Assembly (NCBI GenBank): GCA_019279435.1
Contig: JAAALK010000079.1
Coordinates: 83,384,162 to 83,448,161 of the forward strand
Length of the DNA stretch: 64,000 bases
DNA from: Zizania palustris
Lineage: Eukaryota > Streptophyta > Magnoliopsida > Poales > Poaceae
Reading direction: 5' to 3'
Positions 53,824 to 64,000 of the stretch are shown piece by piece. The notes below the pieces were generated by a model. That model was not told the DNA's origin and ran no database searches. It saw nothing but the letters and a program-made list of their open reading frames with translations. Within the stretch, counting starts at the first letter, position 1. Every line of letters starts with the position of its first letter. The position numbers and the translations under genes were made by a program.

Positions 53824-56043
53824 GGGTGGCGATGATAAGCATTCCTTAATCTTTTCAAAGGCGCTTTGCTAACTTTCCCCCAAGTGAACTCGACTTCGTT
53901 ATTTAACCGGAGTATGGGGACAAAGGCATCAATCTTGCCAGACAAGTTAGATATGAAGCGACGCAAATAATTCATCTTGTCTAGCAACTTCTGCACATCT
54001 TTCTTGCACGTCGGTGCTTTAAAGTTTCTAATCTTCTCAAGCCTCTTAGGATCAATTTCTATACCTCTTTCGTGAATCATGAATCCTAAGAACTTGCCAG
54101 ACGACACGCCAAAAGCACATTTGAGCGGGTTCATCTTCAAGCCATACTTTCGCATTCTATCAAAAGCAACTTTCAAATCGGCTAAATGGGTTCCCATAGT
54201 GTGGCGCCCCGATTTAATAAATCGGAGCATTATTGAATTTCCAAAGAAAAACAATAATACAAGAGGTTCATCATGCGACAATCGTACATACGATGAGTAT
54301 TCATGGTACGCAGACCATATTATTACATCAGAGTTAAGTAAAAACAATAATAAAAATAAACTGCATGACTCTGATTTATGACTCTGATCAGAGATGTACT
54401 ACTGTACCCACAAGGCACACACTCATCCCAAACACCAAAGTGTAACGAGATGACCCATACCACGAGAACTCGTGCCAAAACCTCAGCATGAAATGCTCCA
54501 AGCGATAACCACCCGCTCTAGGTTTCGCCGGCGGGATGAGTGCGTGCCTTGTGGGTACAGTAGTACATCTCTGATCAGAGTCATAAATCTTTTCGAAAAG
54601 CCGAGCCCATGGTCAAGGGCGGGTTGCGTGACATCCCACAGTTAGTTTACTTTTGTGATGTATGTGCATGATGGTTTGACATGTAAGGACTGTTGTGCGA
54701 GGAGGGAAAACATACTCCTCGAGTTAGATGTTATTATTGTTGTTCATGTTTATTATTCCGCATGATAAAAATTTGACTACATTAAATGCAATAACTGAAA
54801 ATGTACTTTTCCGCACTTTTAGCCATTACTCTCCCTTTGTTATTATCCTGCATTATTACCTGCATTCGCGGTGGCTTGTTGAGTACTTTTTGTACTCATA
54901 CCCGTTGGACACACCATTCAGAGGATGCCTACTATGAGGATGGTCTAGAGTAGCGACCCAGTCAAGAAGAAGATCCTGAAGAGGGTATTCGTCATGCAGT
55001 TTATTGTTATTATTGTTTTTACTTAACTCTGATATAATAATATGGTCTGCGTACCATGAATACTCATCGTATGTACGATTGTCGCATGATGAACCTCTTG
55101 TATTATTGTTTTTCTTTGGAAATTCAATAATGTTCCGATTTGTTAAATCGGGGCGCCACACATAGCATCCGATTTGACTACAATATCATCTATGTAAACT
55201 TCTAACATAACTCCTAACAAGTCATGAAAGATCAAGTTCATAACACATTGATGCGTAGCGCCAGCATTCTTTAAACCAAAAGTCATAACGACCCACTCGA
55301 ATAAACCGACAAAACCAGGGCATCGAAAGGTTGTCTTTGTAGACGTCCTCTTCGGCCATAAAGATCTAATTATAACCAGCATTGCCATCAAGAAAACTTA
55401 GTACCTTATGTCCTAAAGCATCGTTGATTAGCATGTCGGCTATCGGCATTGGATACTCATCCTTCGGAGTGGCCTTGTTTAGATCCCTGAAATCAATACA
55501 AGCTCGTATTTTGCCGCTCCCCTTCTTTTCTACAAGCACAATGTTAGCGACCCATTCGGCATACCTGCATGGCCTAATAAACTCAGCTTTGAGTAGTCGC
55601 TCCACTTCTTCCTTAACTCGGTCATAGACGACCGAGTTAAAGCGACGAGGAGGCTGCTTATAAGGCCTAAATCCGGATTTGATAGGTAGCCAATGCTCCA
55701 CGAGCTCGCGGCTTAATCCAGGCATTTCGCTATACTCCCATGCGAAACAATCAACATACGACCGAAGCAACTTTATTACTCTGGCCTTTTCACTAGGCTG
55801 TAAATGTTGGTTTACAAAAGTCAGCCTCAGGATGCTACCATCGCCTATGTCAATCTCTTCTAAAGGGTCGGCCGATGCAAAATCTTGTCCTAATTTCTCT
55901 ACCTCGCTAAAGTATTCGATGGCCTCTGGAATACCGTCTTTAGCAGACCGATATTGCTCTACACGAGATTTTAGCCAATCTAGATTACTCTTGCTAGACA
56001 TGACTACTAATTTAGAAACAGCCGTGCTACACCAGCTGGCTTT
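53824..56043 (-). pseudogene. Reverse transcriptase of copy B, split by a 961-bp cassette
   Basis: The N-terminal half (55161-56043) includes SNLDWLKSRVEQYRSAKDG, ACIDFRDLNKATPKDEYPMP and the catalytic EVYIDDIVVKSD. The C-terminal half (53824-54194) includes LKMNPLKCAFGVSSGKFLGF. The cassette at 54200-55160 sits about eight codons after YIDD. Without it, and with one CATAG, the sequence is collinear with copy A at 2851-4011. The upstream end is cut at 56043 by Sirevirus F. Confidence 0.88.
54200..55160. mobile_element. U5-U5 inverted cassette from a chromovirus LTR
   Basis: 961 bp flanked by perfect CATAG repeats (54195-54199, 55161-55165). Both termini are the same LTR end: TGTGGCGCCCCGATTTAA at the left and its inverted copy TTAAATCGGGGCGCCACA at the right. 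The outer 168 bp (54200-54367 against about 54993-55160) are near-identical inverted repeats. A second inverted block pairs about 54368-54430 with about 54535-54600. The left arm lacks about 430 bp that the right arm has. 54431-54534 is further LTR sequence (minus orientation), found only once. The right arm (54535-55160) matches the last 640 bp of the G LTR type, including segment two of the exon-like pair (54922-54953). No U3 end is present. Confidence 0.85.
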
Positions 56044-58187
56044 TGTAGGACCGAAAGTAGCGACCAGAGGGGGGGTGAATGGGCGCCTAAAAAAATTCTT
56101 TCGAATCAATGGCCTGCTCCCAACACCCAACGCACCTCAACAGACTTAACAGTGTAAAGCAAACAAATCAGCAGAGCTAAAAATAATCTAGCCTAAAAAC
56201 AACCGGTGTCCTAATCAAAAAGACATCAACACAGTGCTTAAAGGCAGTTTAAATAAAACATTCATATCATGGCAGATCAAACCATCACAGAAATAAATCA
56301 CATCAATTGATTTGAGTTGAGAGGTTACTGTTCAAAGTTGTCTACTGTTAGATACTTGTCGAAGCCTGCGAACCGTGTGTAGTCTGAGGTTGTCGGAGTC
56401 TGTTCGAAGTATGTAGAACCGAAGCTACTTCGAAAAAAATACCAAAGCTTTGCATATATCGAAGCACCTTCGAAATGCCAGAAACTCCGAACAGTGAAAC
56501 TTCTGACAAAAACAAATACTATGGATAGCAAAACGTGCAGTCACCACGCAAGAGTAGAGCTTCGAACCCGAGCCGATCTCAACGAAGTGTGCTATGCTGG
56601 AGAGATTCGGTTCAAACTTCGAAATCAGTACATGCCCGTTCGCAGGAAGCTTTGCACGAAACCCTGTGAAGCCGAAGCAAAAACTCCAGAGAAAAACGTG
56701 CGAAGCACCATCGTCCAACCGACTTCGGAGCTTCAAAGATTAAACATACGGAGCCTAAACACCAAACACTGGACTTTGAAGTCCCGTCCACAGCTTCGAA
56801 ATACATGCATGTGTCACTCAGTGACAAACTTCGAACATGGACGAAGAAACAAACGGCCGAAGCATAAACAAAATATTATCGAAGCTATCTAACTTGTGAC
56901 GTGGGACCCACACGTATGTGACTGCAGTTTTTGATAGCACTGAGTACTCAGCTGCTTCCTATACGTGGAGTAGACAAAATAGGCTGAAGTCTATGAAATG
57001 ATGACATGCAGAAAGCAGTGTAGAAAAATAATGACCAAAGACTATGGACGCAAATTCAGGGACCAGGATCATGAATAAAAGTGCACTAGCAAAAGGCTAT
57101 TCTGCAGCTCTACAGGATAGACCCTAGAGGCTAGCAAAAACAGATTTCAATGGAAATCGCATAACAGTGTAGCTGCAACACATGGGCTATCACTAGCCTG
57201 CTGAAAAGCCTGCAACACAAATAATTACGCTTCTAAACACGAAGTGATAGATGCCGCAGGAAAGTAAAAACAACTCTGTAGCTCAGTAAAAATTGCGATG
57301 AAATCCATAGAGTGCAAAGAAGGCTCTCTGTAGCATACCCGAAGCAGACAAACAATCAAGACACACAGATCAAGAGACCAAATCTGCAGCAGCGCGTAAT
57401 GACTACGAAACACATAGAATAAACCTTGACTGCGATTTCATAACGTCCCTGATGAAAACAAACGGCAGCGGCGGATGAACTCACAGAAAAACGGAGACAG
57501 TACAGAAGCCTGGCGGCGCGAGGAACAGGGAAGTGAACTCTGGTATTTTTAATTAAAGTGAGTTGACCCTAACCCTAGGGATTGGGGCCTATTTATAGGC
57601 AACCCAATAAATGGAGAAAATGCAGAAATACCCCTAGGGTTTTTTACAGACGCTGAAATAAATGGAAAAGACCAAACTGCCCTTAGGATATTTTTACAGA
57701 TTCGACTGACTGACTGTGGGCCTAAGGACAAAATAGAAAACTCCTATTTACAGATAACTTGTCCGGAAGCGGAGCTTTCGTAGCGACTACGGCTTCACTC
57801 CAGGACGGTCGGATCCAAGATCAGCGGTCGTCAGTTTTGTGCCGAAACTGACAAAGCCTCCACCGACTTTGCACCAGGTACCCGGATTGGGCCGGCCCGA
57901 CTCCGCAGCTCTCTCAGCCCGGCAATCGCTCACCGCCCGTGTACCTGAGTCAATCCTGGTCAACAGCCCAGTGGATCCTCTGCTGCTCCTAGCCCATGTA
58001 CCCGGATTGGGCCAGCCCGACTTCGCGGCCCCTCTGCCCGACAATCGCTCGCTGCCCGTGTACCTGAGTCACACACGGCCCAGATGCAACAGGTCTTCTC
58101 TCTCTTTTCAGTCCTCTTTGACTACCGTTGACAATGACTCATCACATTTGGAGCCATGAGGCCCACGCTATTCAGCATGGCTCCTCA
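56044..58187 (-). repeat. 3' LTR of Sirevirus F
   Basis: 2144 bp. The first 60 bp (TGTAGGACCGAAAGTAGCGACC on the plus strand) match the D LTR end (TGTTGGACCGAAAACAGCGACC); the rest is diverged. It is rich in CTTCGAAG-type words at 56350-56880. Confidence 0.85.
57590..57597 (-). promoter_or_regulatory. TATA box of the F LTR
   Basis: Minus strand GTTGCCTATAAATAGGCC. Confidence 0.55.
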
Positions 58188-59574
58188 ATCTCCCCCTTGA
58201 TGAGTGCATTGTCAACACTTCTCTTCATCTGCTCTTCAGTACCTGGGAACAACTGTGGAAACACGAAAACAAAACACAAGAAAACAGAGAAGAAGAAAAA
58301 TAAAGTAAAAATTTAACCTTAATGACCAAAAGCCGAACAAAAGTAAGAAACGGTCATTATGGTTAACCAAAAGTAAGAGCTCAAAATGAGTGCAGTCTCA
58401 GAAACATCAACAAGGATATCAAAAAGAGTAAGGGCAAACGAGACAAAAAACTCCCCCTGAAACAAATCCCAGAGAAAGCCAAAACTCCCCCTTAAACTCT
58501 TCTCCCAAAATTTCTCCCCCTTGTTGACAACTGAACTCATCAAGTGAGACTAAATGCACTTTAAAGAGACACAGACTCCCCCTGAAAGCAACTCCCCCTC
58601 AAAATATGCAATGAATGCAACTGGGGTGCAGGTGGAGTGTAGAAAGCATGCTTCTCAGATATGATTGACTGCAGTTACAACATCTAACAAGTATAGCAAA
58701 AGACATACTGTCTAAGACACATGGCATGATCAGTGCAACAGATGATATCTAAAGAAAGTCATTAGCACACATTTTTCAATTTTTGCAAATAAAAGCATCA
58801 CCATATTTTCCAGATGACAAGCAAGGTAAAGCATGAGATGTAGAAGCTAACTGATATCTACCAAGATAAGCATTGTCCAAAACAAGGTGCTTCAGCAAAC
58901 TTGTTGTCTTTTTAATTTTCAGGCTTTTTCATTTTTTTTCATTTTTGCCAAGGGTTATTTGCATGTCAAACCTTATGCTAACCGACCAAGTCAAGCCTAG
59001 GCCAGATCTGGACCATCAGAAGCTTAAGACATTGGTCTTGGCATACACTACACTGTCCTAGTTCATACCAAAGTGCTATGGTAAGCAGTCCAGAACAATG
59101 CAATGCGACAAAGCAAACCCACTTGGATCTTTTCAACTCAAGCATAAAAAGGCATGGAATTTCCATTCATTTTTGATTTTTATCATTTTTATAGCACATT
59201 TTCCATGTTAAAGCATAAAGAAGTCCAAGTTGCATATCTGCATCTATGTGGGGAACTAGCTACAAGGCATGTAACAGATAGCAAGAGGACTCAGCCTACA
59301 CATGCTAGTTACCAGAAGCAATGGTGATCATTTTTCAAGTTTAAAGGGTAAAAGCCATGCATATGACAGATATTAGACATATCAAATGAACTGAAGCAAA
59401 GCATGATCATTGACAAGTAATTAAAAGCATGTACCAGCTAGAATAAGTAAGGCAGTTCAATCATATAACAGAAGCAGGCTCAAAAGTGTGATATGTGAAT
59501 ATGTATGATATGAACACACACAAAAAGACTCAAGAAAAGAGTAAAGAAGAAAGAAAAACTGACGCAAAAATATC
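58188..59574 (-). promoter_or_regulatory. 3' noncoding region of F with multiple purine tracts
   Basis: The LTR-proximal tract is ATCAAGGGGGAGAT (minus). Further GGGGGAG-type tracts lie near 58450, 58485, 58512, 58569 and 58580. The remainder to 59574 is noncoding and partly alignable with D (28024-28500 and 15600-15925), including GACCAAGTCAAGCCTAGGC against CAGGCCAAGCCTAGGC. Confidence 0.7.
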
Positions 59575-62500
59575 CTAGAAAGGATACACAACACCCAAAT
59601 CCCCTCGTAAATGCTCAAATGTAGACTGATCTAGGGGTTTGGTAAAAATGTCAGCCAACTGATGATGGGTATCAACATGAACAAGGTCAATGACACCTTT
59701 CTCATATTGATCCCGCAAAAAGTGAAAGCGCACATCAATGTGTTTGATTTTTGAATGGAGACATGGGTTTTTCCCTACACTAATTGCACTAGTGCTGTCA
59801 CAAAACAAGGGAACTCTGGTAGGAAAGAACAATCCAAAATCTCGAAGAGTGGAAATCATCCAAACCAACTGTGAGCAGCAGCTAGCAGCAGCTACATACT
59901 CAGCCTCTGTGGTCGAAAGAGCAACTCCAGATTGCTTTCGAGAAGACCAAGACACAAGAGACGATCCAAGAAACTGGCAAGTACCGGAAGTCGACTTGCG
60001 ATCCAACCGGCACCCACCAACGTCAGCATCCGAAAAGCCAGATAAATCAAGACAAGATGATGCTGAATAGTAAAGACCAAGATCAGGCGCATAGGTAAGA
60101 TACCTGAAGATGCGCTTGACAGCCTGCCGATGAGATGCGCGTGGTGAAGACTGGAAACACGCGCACAGTCCCACGGCGAACTGTATGTCTGGCCTCGTCG
60201 CCGTCAAGTACAGCAGTGAACCGATCATCCCTCGAAACTCTCTCTCGTTGACCTTGACGCCGCTCTCGTCCTTGTCCAGGCCCCCAGATGTACCCATTGG
60301 GGTCATCTGAGGCTTCAGCTCTCCACCAAAGTCGAATTTCTTCAACATGTCCCGAGTGTACTTACCCTAGAAAATACTTGAGCCCACCCATGAGGCTCAT
60401 CTCAAACTCGCTGTGCATCTGCTCAGAAAACTTGGACACAAGATCATTAGTAGTACCGCCAAAGATAATATCGTCCACGTATATCTGAGCGACTAAAAAA
60501 TCTGAAGCATCTCTGAGCAAGAAGAGAGTTTTATCCATAGAACCCATCACAAAGCCCTTCCCCAACAAAAACTGCTTTAATCGGTCATACCAAGCCCTGG
60601 GGGCTTGCTTCAACCCATATAAAGCTTTTTGCAATTTAAAAACATGTCGAGGAAACTTAGGGTTCTCAAAGCCAGGGGGCTGCCTAACATAAACCTCCTC
60701 CTCTATATACCCGTTCAGAAAAGCACTCTTGACATCCATTTGAAAAAGCTTAAAACCCTTCGAAGCGGCAAAAGCTAAAAGAATGCGAATGGACTCAAGA
60801 CGGGCAACAGGAGCGAAGGTTTCTTCAAAATCAATACCTTCCTTCTGGCAAAAACCCTGGGCAACTAGTTGAGCTTTGTTGCGCACCACAACCCCATCTT
60901 CACCTTGCTTGTTCTTGAACACCCACTTGGTGCCTATGGGGTTGCATCCTGGTGGCAGCTCTACTAGTGTCCAAACCCGATTGCGGACAAAATTCTCAAG
61001 CTCTTCTTGCGTGGCATTAATCCAGTTCGAGTCAGAAAGAGCATGAAAAATGTCTCTGGGCTCAAAAGATGCAACAAAAGCAGATTCAGCAAACACAACA
61101 AGAGAGTCAACAAAAGAGCGCAAAGTTCTTGTAGACACATCACCGATGATGAGCTCTGAGGGGTGATCACGTTGAACTGCTTGGGATCCCTGGTGATCTG
61201 AAGTCACCTCACCAGAGTCAGTAGCTGGCACCTCTGGACTCGACTGAGGGGGCTCGATCAATGTGGAAGAAGTGATCAGAGGTCCGCCCTCGTCCTCAGT
61301 CGAAGTCTCAGAATGTGTGGGCTCTGCAGGAGGTGCAGAAGGCCCACCCTCATCTGCAGCTGGAGTATCCTCATCTTCCTCGAAGATGGACTCTCCGAGC
61401 TCACCATCACCAGAAAGCTCAAAAGAAGGAGTTAAAGAAGGCAAGGACTCATCAAAAGAAACCTCGCAAGTCTCGACAAGCTGCTGGGATTCGAGGTTCC
61501 AAACACGGAAACCTCGAGAATGCAATGCATAACCAAGAAAAACTCCGTCCCGGCAACGAGACTCAAACTTGTCCAAATGCCCTCCCTTCTTGAGCACAAA
61601 GCACTTGCAGCCAAACGCTCGCAAGTGGCTCACCTTGGGCTGTCTGCCAAACCGCAACTCGTTTGAGGTCTTACCTAGGTAAGCTCTAAGAAAAATGCGG
61701 TTGGCCAGATAGCAAGCCGTGTTCATGGCTTCAGCCCAAAAACGCCTAGGAGTCCTGTGCTCATCGAGCATCGTCCTAGCCATCTCGACTAGCGTGCGGT
61801 TCTTTTGTTCCACAACACCGTTCTGTGGGGGAGTGTAAGGAGCAGAAAACTGATGGTCAAGACCCTGATCACTACAGAAGCTGACGAACTGACAGTTCTT
61901 GAACTCAGAGCCGTTGTCGGAGCGAATTGCTCGCATCCGACCATTGTTCTCATTCTTCAGCTTCAGAATCAGGTCATGAACAAAATGAAAAGTCTCATCC
62001 TTAGACTCCAAGAAGAAAACCCACGAGAATCGAGAAAAATCGTCAACAATCACAAGTGCGTACCACTTCCCACCGACTGAGCGTACCCGAGCTGGACCGA
62101 CAATGTCCATGTGTAACAGCTCGCCCGGATATGAAGTCATCACCTGAGTCACAGGTGAGTGAGAAGCGGCAACCATTTTCCCGTGACGACAGGGATGGCA
62201 AACTAGATCCTTTTCCATCTTAAGCTTGGGCAATCCTCGGATGAGGTCCATAGAGCTCAACCTGACTAGTAGATCAAAACTCAAATGACCTAACCTCATA
62301 TGCCACTTCCAGAGCTCAGAAGAAGATCCAGCAATCAGACATCGAGAAGGGCCAAAAGAACTAGAGAAGTCAATCCGAAAAACCTTACCGAAAGGTAAGA
62401 TCTGGCAAATCAAAGACCCTCTAGAATCAAACACAGAAGAATTGCCCTTCTTAAAACGCACCTCCAAACCATCCTCAAGAAGTTGCGAAATAGAAATCAA

Positions 62501-62724
62501 ATAAAGTTCAAGTTTCCAACCAAAGCAACGTTCTTCAATGAAAAATGGTCTGAAATGCGAATTGAGCCAATGCCACTTACTTTCCCTTGACCACTATTCC
62601 CGAAGGTGATGTATTCTTTGGAGCTCGGGGGAGTGAGACTGGAGAACCATCTGCGATGTCCCGTCATGTGGCGAGAACACCCTGAGTCCATGATCCAAAC
62701 GTCCTCCAGTCCCCGATCCTGCAC
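59575..62724 (-). pseudogene. Pol of Sirevirus F (two lesions)
   Basis: 62497-62724 is protease (WIMDSGCSRHMTG). A 1-bp loss near 62505 (NLNF against LISIS) shifts into 60362-62500. That frame holds the pre-integrase finger (LWKWHMRLGHLSFDLL, CHPCRHGK), integrase D, D, E (LHMDIVGPAR, IRSDNGSEF, GVVEQKNR) and reverse transcriptase (VKSAFLNGYIEEEVY, AQIYVDDIIFGG). After LKYFLG about 16 codons present in D are missing and the frame is lost. RNase H resumes in 59575-60348 (GFSDADVGGCRLDRKSTSG, STTEAEYVAAASCC) and ends PLDQSTFEHLRGDLG. Otherwise complete. Confidence 0.9.
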
Positions 62725-62726
62725 AA

Positions 62727-64000
62727 TCAGTGGCTGTAAGTGGGAGCAAATGGTCCGGCACCGGGTTTAGCAAAAGAGCTAAACCAGTGTCGAGCCATCT
62801 GCTCAAAAGACAGAAAGCAGAAATCATCAGAAAAGTTTGGACCAAAACGCGGCTCAAAGCGCGGTCCTCGGTTCTGCCTAAAGCCTCGGCCACGAGGTCC
62901 AGGACCGTAGCCAAAACAGCCTGGAGCTCTGCCGGAGCGAACACCACCAACTGGAGTACGGGCAAGAAGGCCGTCTCCTCTACCACCACCTACACGACGC
63001 GGCCTGGCCTCCAGCCTCTCCCCGCGTCGAGGAACACGCAGTCTACCACCCTGCTGGTAGAACTGCTCCTGACCACCACGAGCTCTCTCTGCTCTCTCAA
63101 CCCGCTTCCTCCTGAAGCAAAACTCCGCAAGATGCCCGTCTCTCTGACAATACTCGCAATGATAGGTGGGCTTCTTGGGATGTGGTTGAGGCTTGGTGTT
63201 CTTGGGCTTAGTGGTGTTTGGTGTCGGCTTCTTGGGTTGAGAGGGTCCAGGAAGAGAGTCAAGAGAAGTGTGGAGGTGTTTGGGCTTTGGAACCCAGATG
63301 GGCTTTTTGGGTGGAGCTTTGGGCGGTTCATGGATCACTCCATCCTTGGGCTGACTGGCCAGGGAAGACTCAGTGGAGTGAGTCTTGGGATATCTCTGCT
63401 CAGGAGTCATTTTACTCCACTCCACTGCCCGGCTAATGGCACTCTCAAAGTCAGCCTTGGTGTAGGTATAACCTACCCCAAACCCATCCTGTCTCTTGAA
63501 CTGCTGGATCATCATGCCGAGCTGTGGCTCTCTGGCACTGATCCAACTCAGGATAGAACGAAGGTAAAAGTTCTCATTCTGAGAATCAGCTAGCTCCTCT
63601 CTCAAGGAAGCTAGTACCTCCACCTGAGACAAGCAGGTCTCACACTCACTATCTACCTGGACAGACTTCTCGGCTTTTAGCTTAATCAACTCAAGTCTAA
63701 GAGACAGACAGTTCTCACAGACAGTGGGTGGAACTGACAATGTCTCAAGCTCTAGCCTAGTCTGCGCCAGCTCAGCTCTCATTCTCTCCAAATCACCCAG
63801 ATGCTCATCGCCCTTGGCTTTCAGCTCAGCTAAACTAGCAAGAAGAGATGGGCAATCGGCACAGGGCACGACGACAGTGGCTTGAGCATCTTTCAGCTCT
63901 AGCTGAGCGCTTTCAAGCTCAGTGGCCAAAGCGTCCCTCTCATCAACCCTTTCTGTGTACCTGGACTTCAGAGTCGACAGGTCACACAGAAGCACCTCAC
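62727..64000 (-). CDS. Gag of Sirevirus F, C-terminal part (open to the edge)
   Basis: At least 422 open codons running off the right edge. The visible part is the extended Sirevirus gag half: a coiled coil with repeated C-x2-C pairs (CADC, CENC, CETC), an Arg/Lys/Pro-rich linker, a CCHC-like knuckle (CEYCQRDGHLAEFCF), then an Arg/Gly-rich tail (GYGPGPRGRGFRQNRGPRF). It ends in TGA at 62727. The pol frame overlaps its last codons in a different (-1) frame, opening after a TAA about 40-50 bp upstream of the gag stop. Whether this is programmed frameshifting or damage cannot be told from one copy. Confidence 0.82.
   Translation of the reverse strand, partial: EVLLCDLSTLKSRYTERVDERDALATELESAQLELKDAQATVVVPCADCPSLLASLAELKAKGDEHLGDLERMRAELAQTRLELETLSVPPTVCENCLSLRLELIKLKAEKSVQVDSECETCLSQVEVLASLREELADSQNENFYLRSILSWISAREPQLGMMIQQFKRQDGFGVGYTYTKADFESAISRAVEWSKMTPEQRYPKTHSTESSLASQPKDGVIHEPPKAPPKKPIWVPKPKHLHTSLDSLPGPSQPKKPTPNTTKPKNTKPQPHPKKPTYHCEYCQRDGHLAEFCFRRKRVERAERARGGQEQFYQQGGRLRVPRRGERLEARPRRVGGGRGDGLLARTPVGGVRSGRAPGCFGYGPGPRGRGFRQNRGPRFEPRFGPNFSDDFCFLSFEQMARHWFSSFAKPGAGPFAPTYSH

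Larger units (their letters stand above)
56044..64000 (-). mobile_element. Element F: Sirevirus-type copia, cut by the window edge
   Basis: The 3' LTR 56044-58187 begins (minus) TGAGGAGCCATGCTG and ends CGGTCCTACA. The 5 bp at its left are GCTTT (56039-56043); the other end is beyond the window. The order LTR, purine-tract-rich noncoding region, RNase H, RT, integrase, protease, gag is the same as in D. F and D are related but clearly different copies. F is inserted in the reverse transcriptase region of copy B. Confidence 0.9.

Noticed and set aside
54200..55160. Two adjacent solo LTR fragments from separate insertions
   Set aside because: One shared CATAG duplication, the uninterrupted site in copy A and the matching inverted ends show a single insertion.

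Overview
The window is plant nuclear DNA from a grass. It is almost entirely LTR retrotransposons, many inserted into one another. A grass is suggested by Sirevirus-type Ty1/copia elements with about 2 kb LTRs, a Tekay-type Ty3/gypsy chromovirus with about 3.2 kb LTRs, Tat-lineage gypsy elements with a second RNase H, and a small foldback MITE of a type abundant in grasses. I could not fix the species (panicoid is a guess). I recognise no host gene, tRNA, rRNA or CRISPR.

Left part (1-39.9 kb). A minus-strand Tat-lineage gypsy remnant (copy A) fills 1 to about 4.1 kb and runs off the left edge. Next to it is a plus-strand element H. Its antisense plant-mobile-domain pseudogene now lies in three pieces (38.4 kb, 8.7-7.5 kb and 4.85-4.64 kb), and its 3' LTR is at 38765-39889. 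H was hit twice. A chromovirus-type solo LTR sits at 4853-7495 (duplication TCACC). Element E sits at 8667-38138 (duplication AGGAT/GGGAT). E has no pol, only an antisense multi-exon pseudogene with its own TATA box. Inside E is Sirevirus D (13233-36261, duplication CGTTG, LTRs both 2018 bp and about 1.6% different by eye). Inside D is the complete chromovirus G (15926-28023, duplication TACTT, LTRs about 0.2% different). The four levels H > E > D > G agree with the LTR divergences. Only G still looks functional: an ORF0-like gene followed by an uninterrupted 1492-codon gag-pol with a C-terminal chromodomain.

Middle part (39.9-49.4 kb). This is the only stretch resembling background DNA. It holds three diverged AT-rich tandem copies of about 0.5 kb, a degenerate Ty1/copia element C (41599-47733, duplication TATAT) and a 336-bp MITE (48184-48519).

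Right part (49.4-64 kb). A second Tat-lineage copy (B) has a permuted order: polymerase, integrase, LTR, primer-binding region, gag leader. Its reverse transcriptase is split by a 961-bp cassette (54200-55160) flanked by CATAG. Both ends of that cassette are the same (U5) end of a chromovirus LTR, in inverted orientation. Sirevirus F (56044 to the right edge) is inserted further upstream in B.

The two observations I rate most novel are the U5-U5 foldback cassette, whose empty site is preserved in copy A, and a pair of exon-like segments inside the chromovirus LTRs. These segments keep their reading frame, stop codon and a GC-AG intron across diverged LTR copies, as if the LTR encoded a small acidic spliced peptide.
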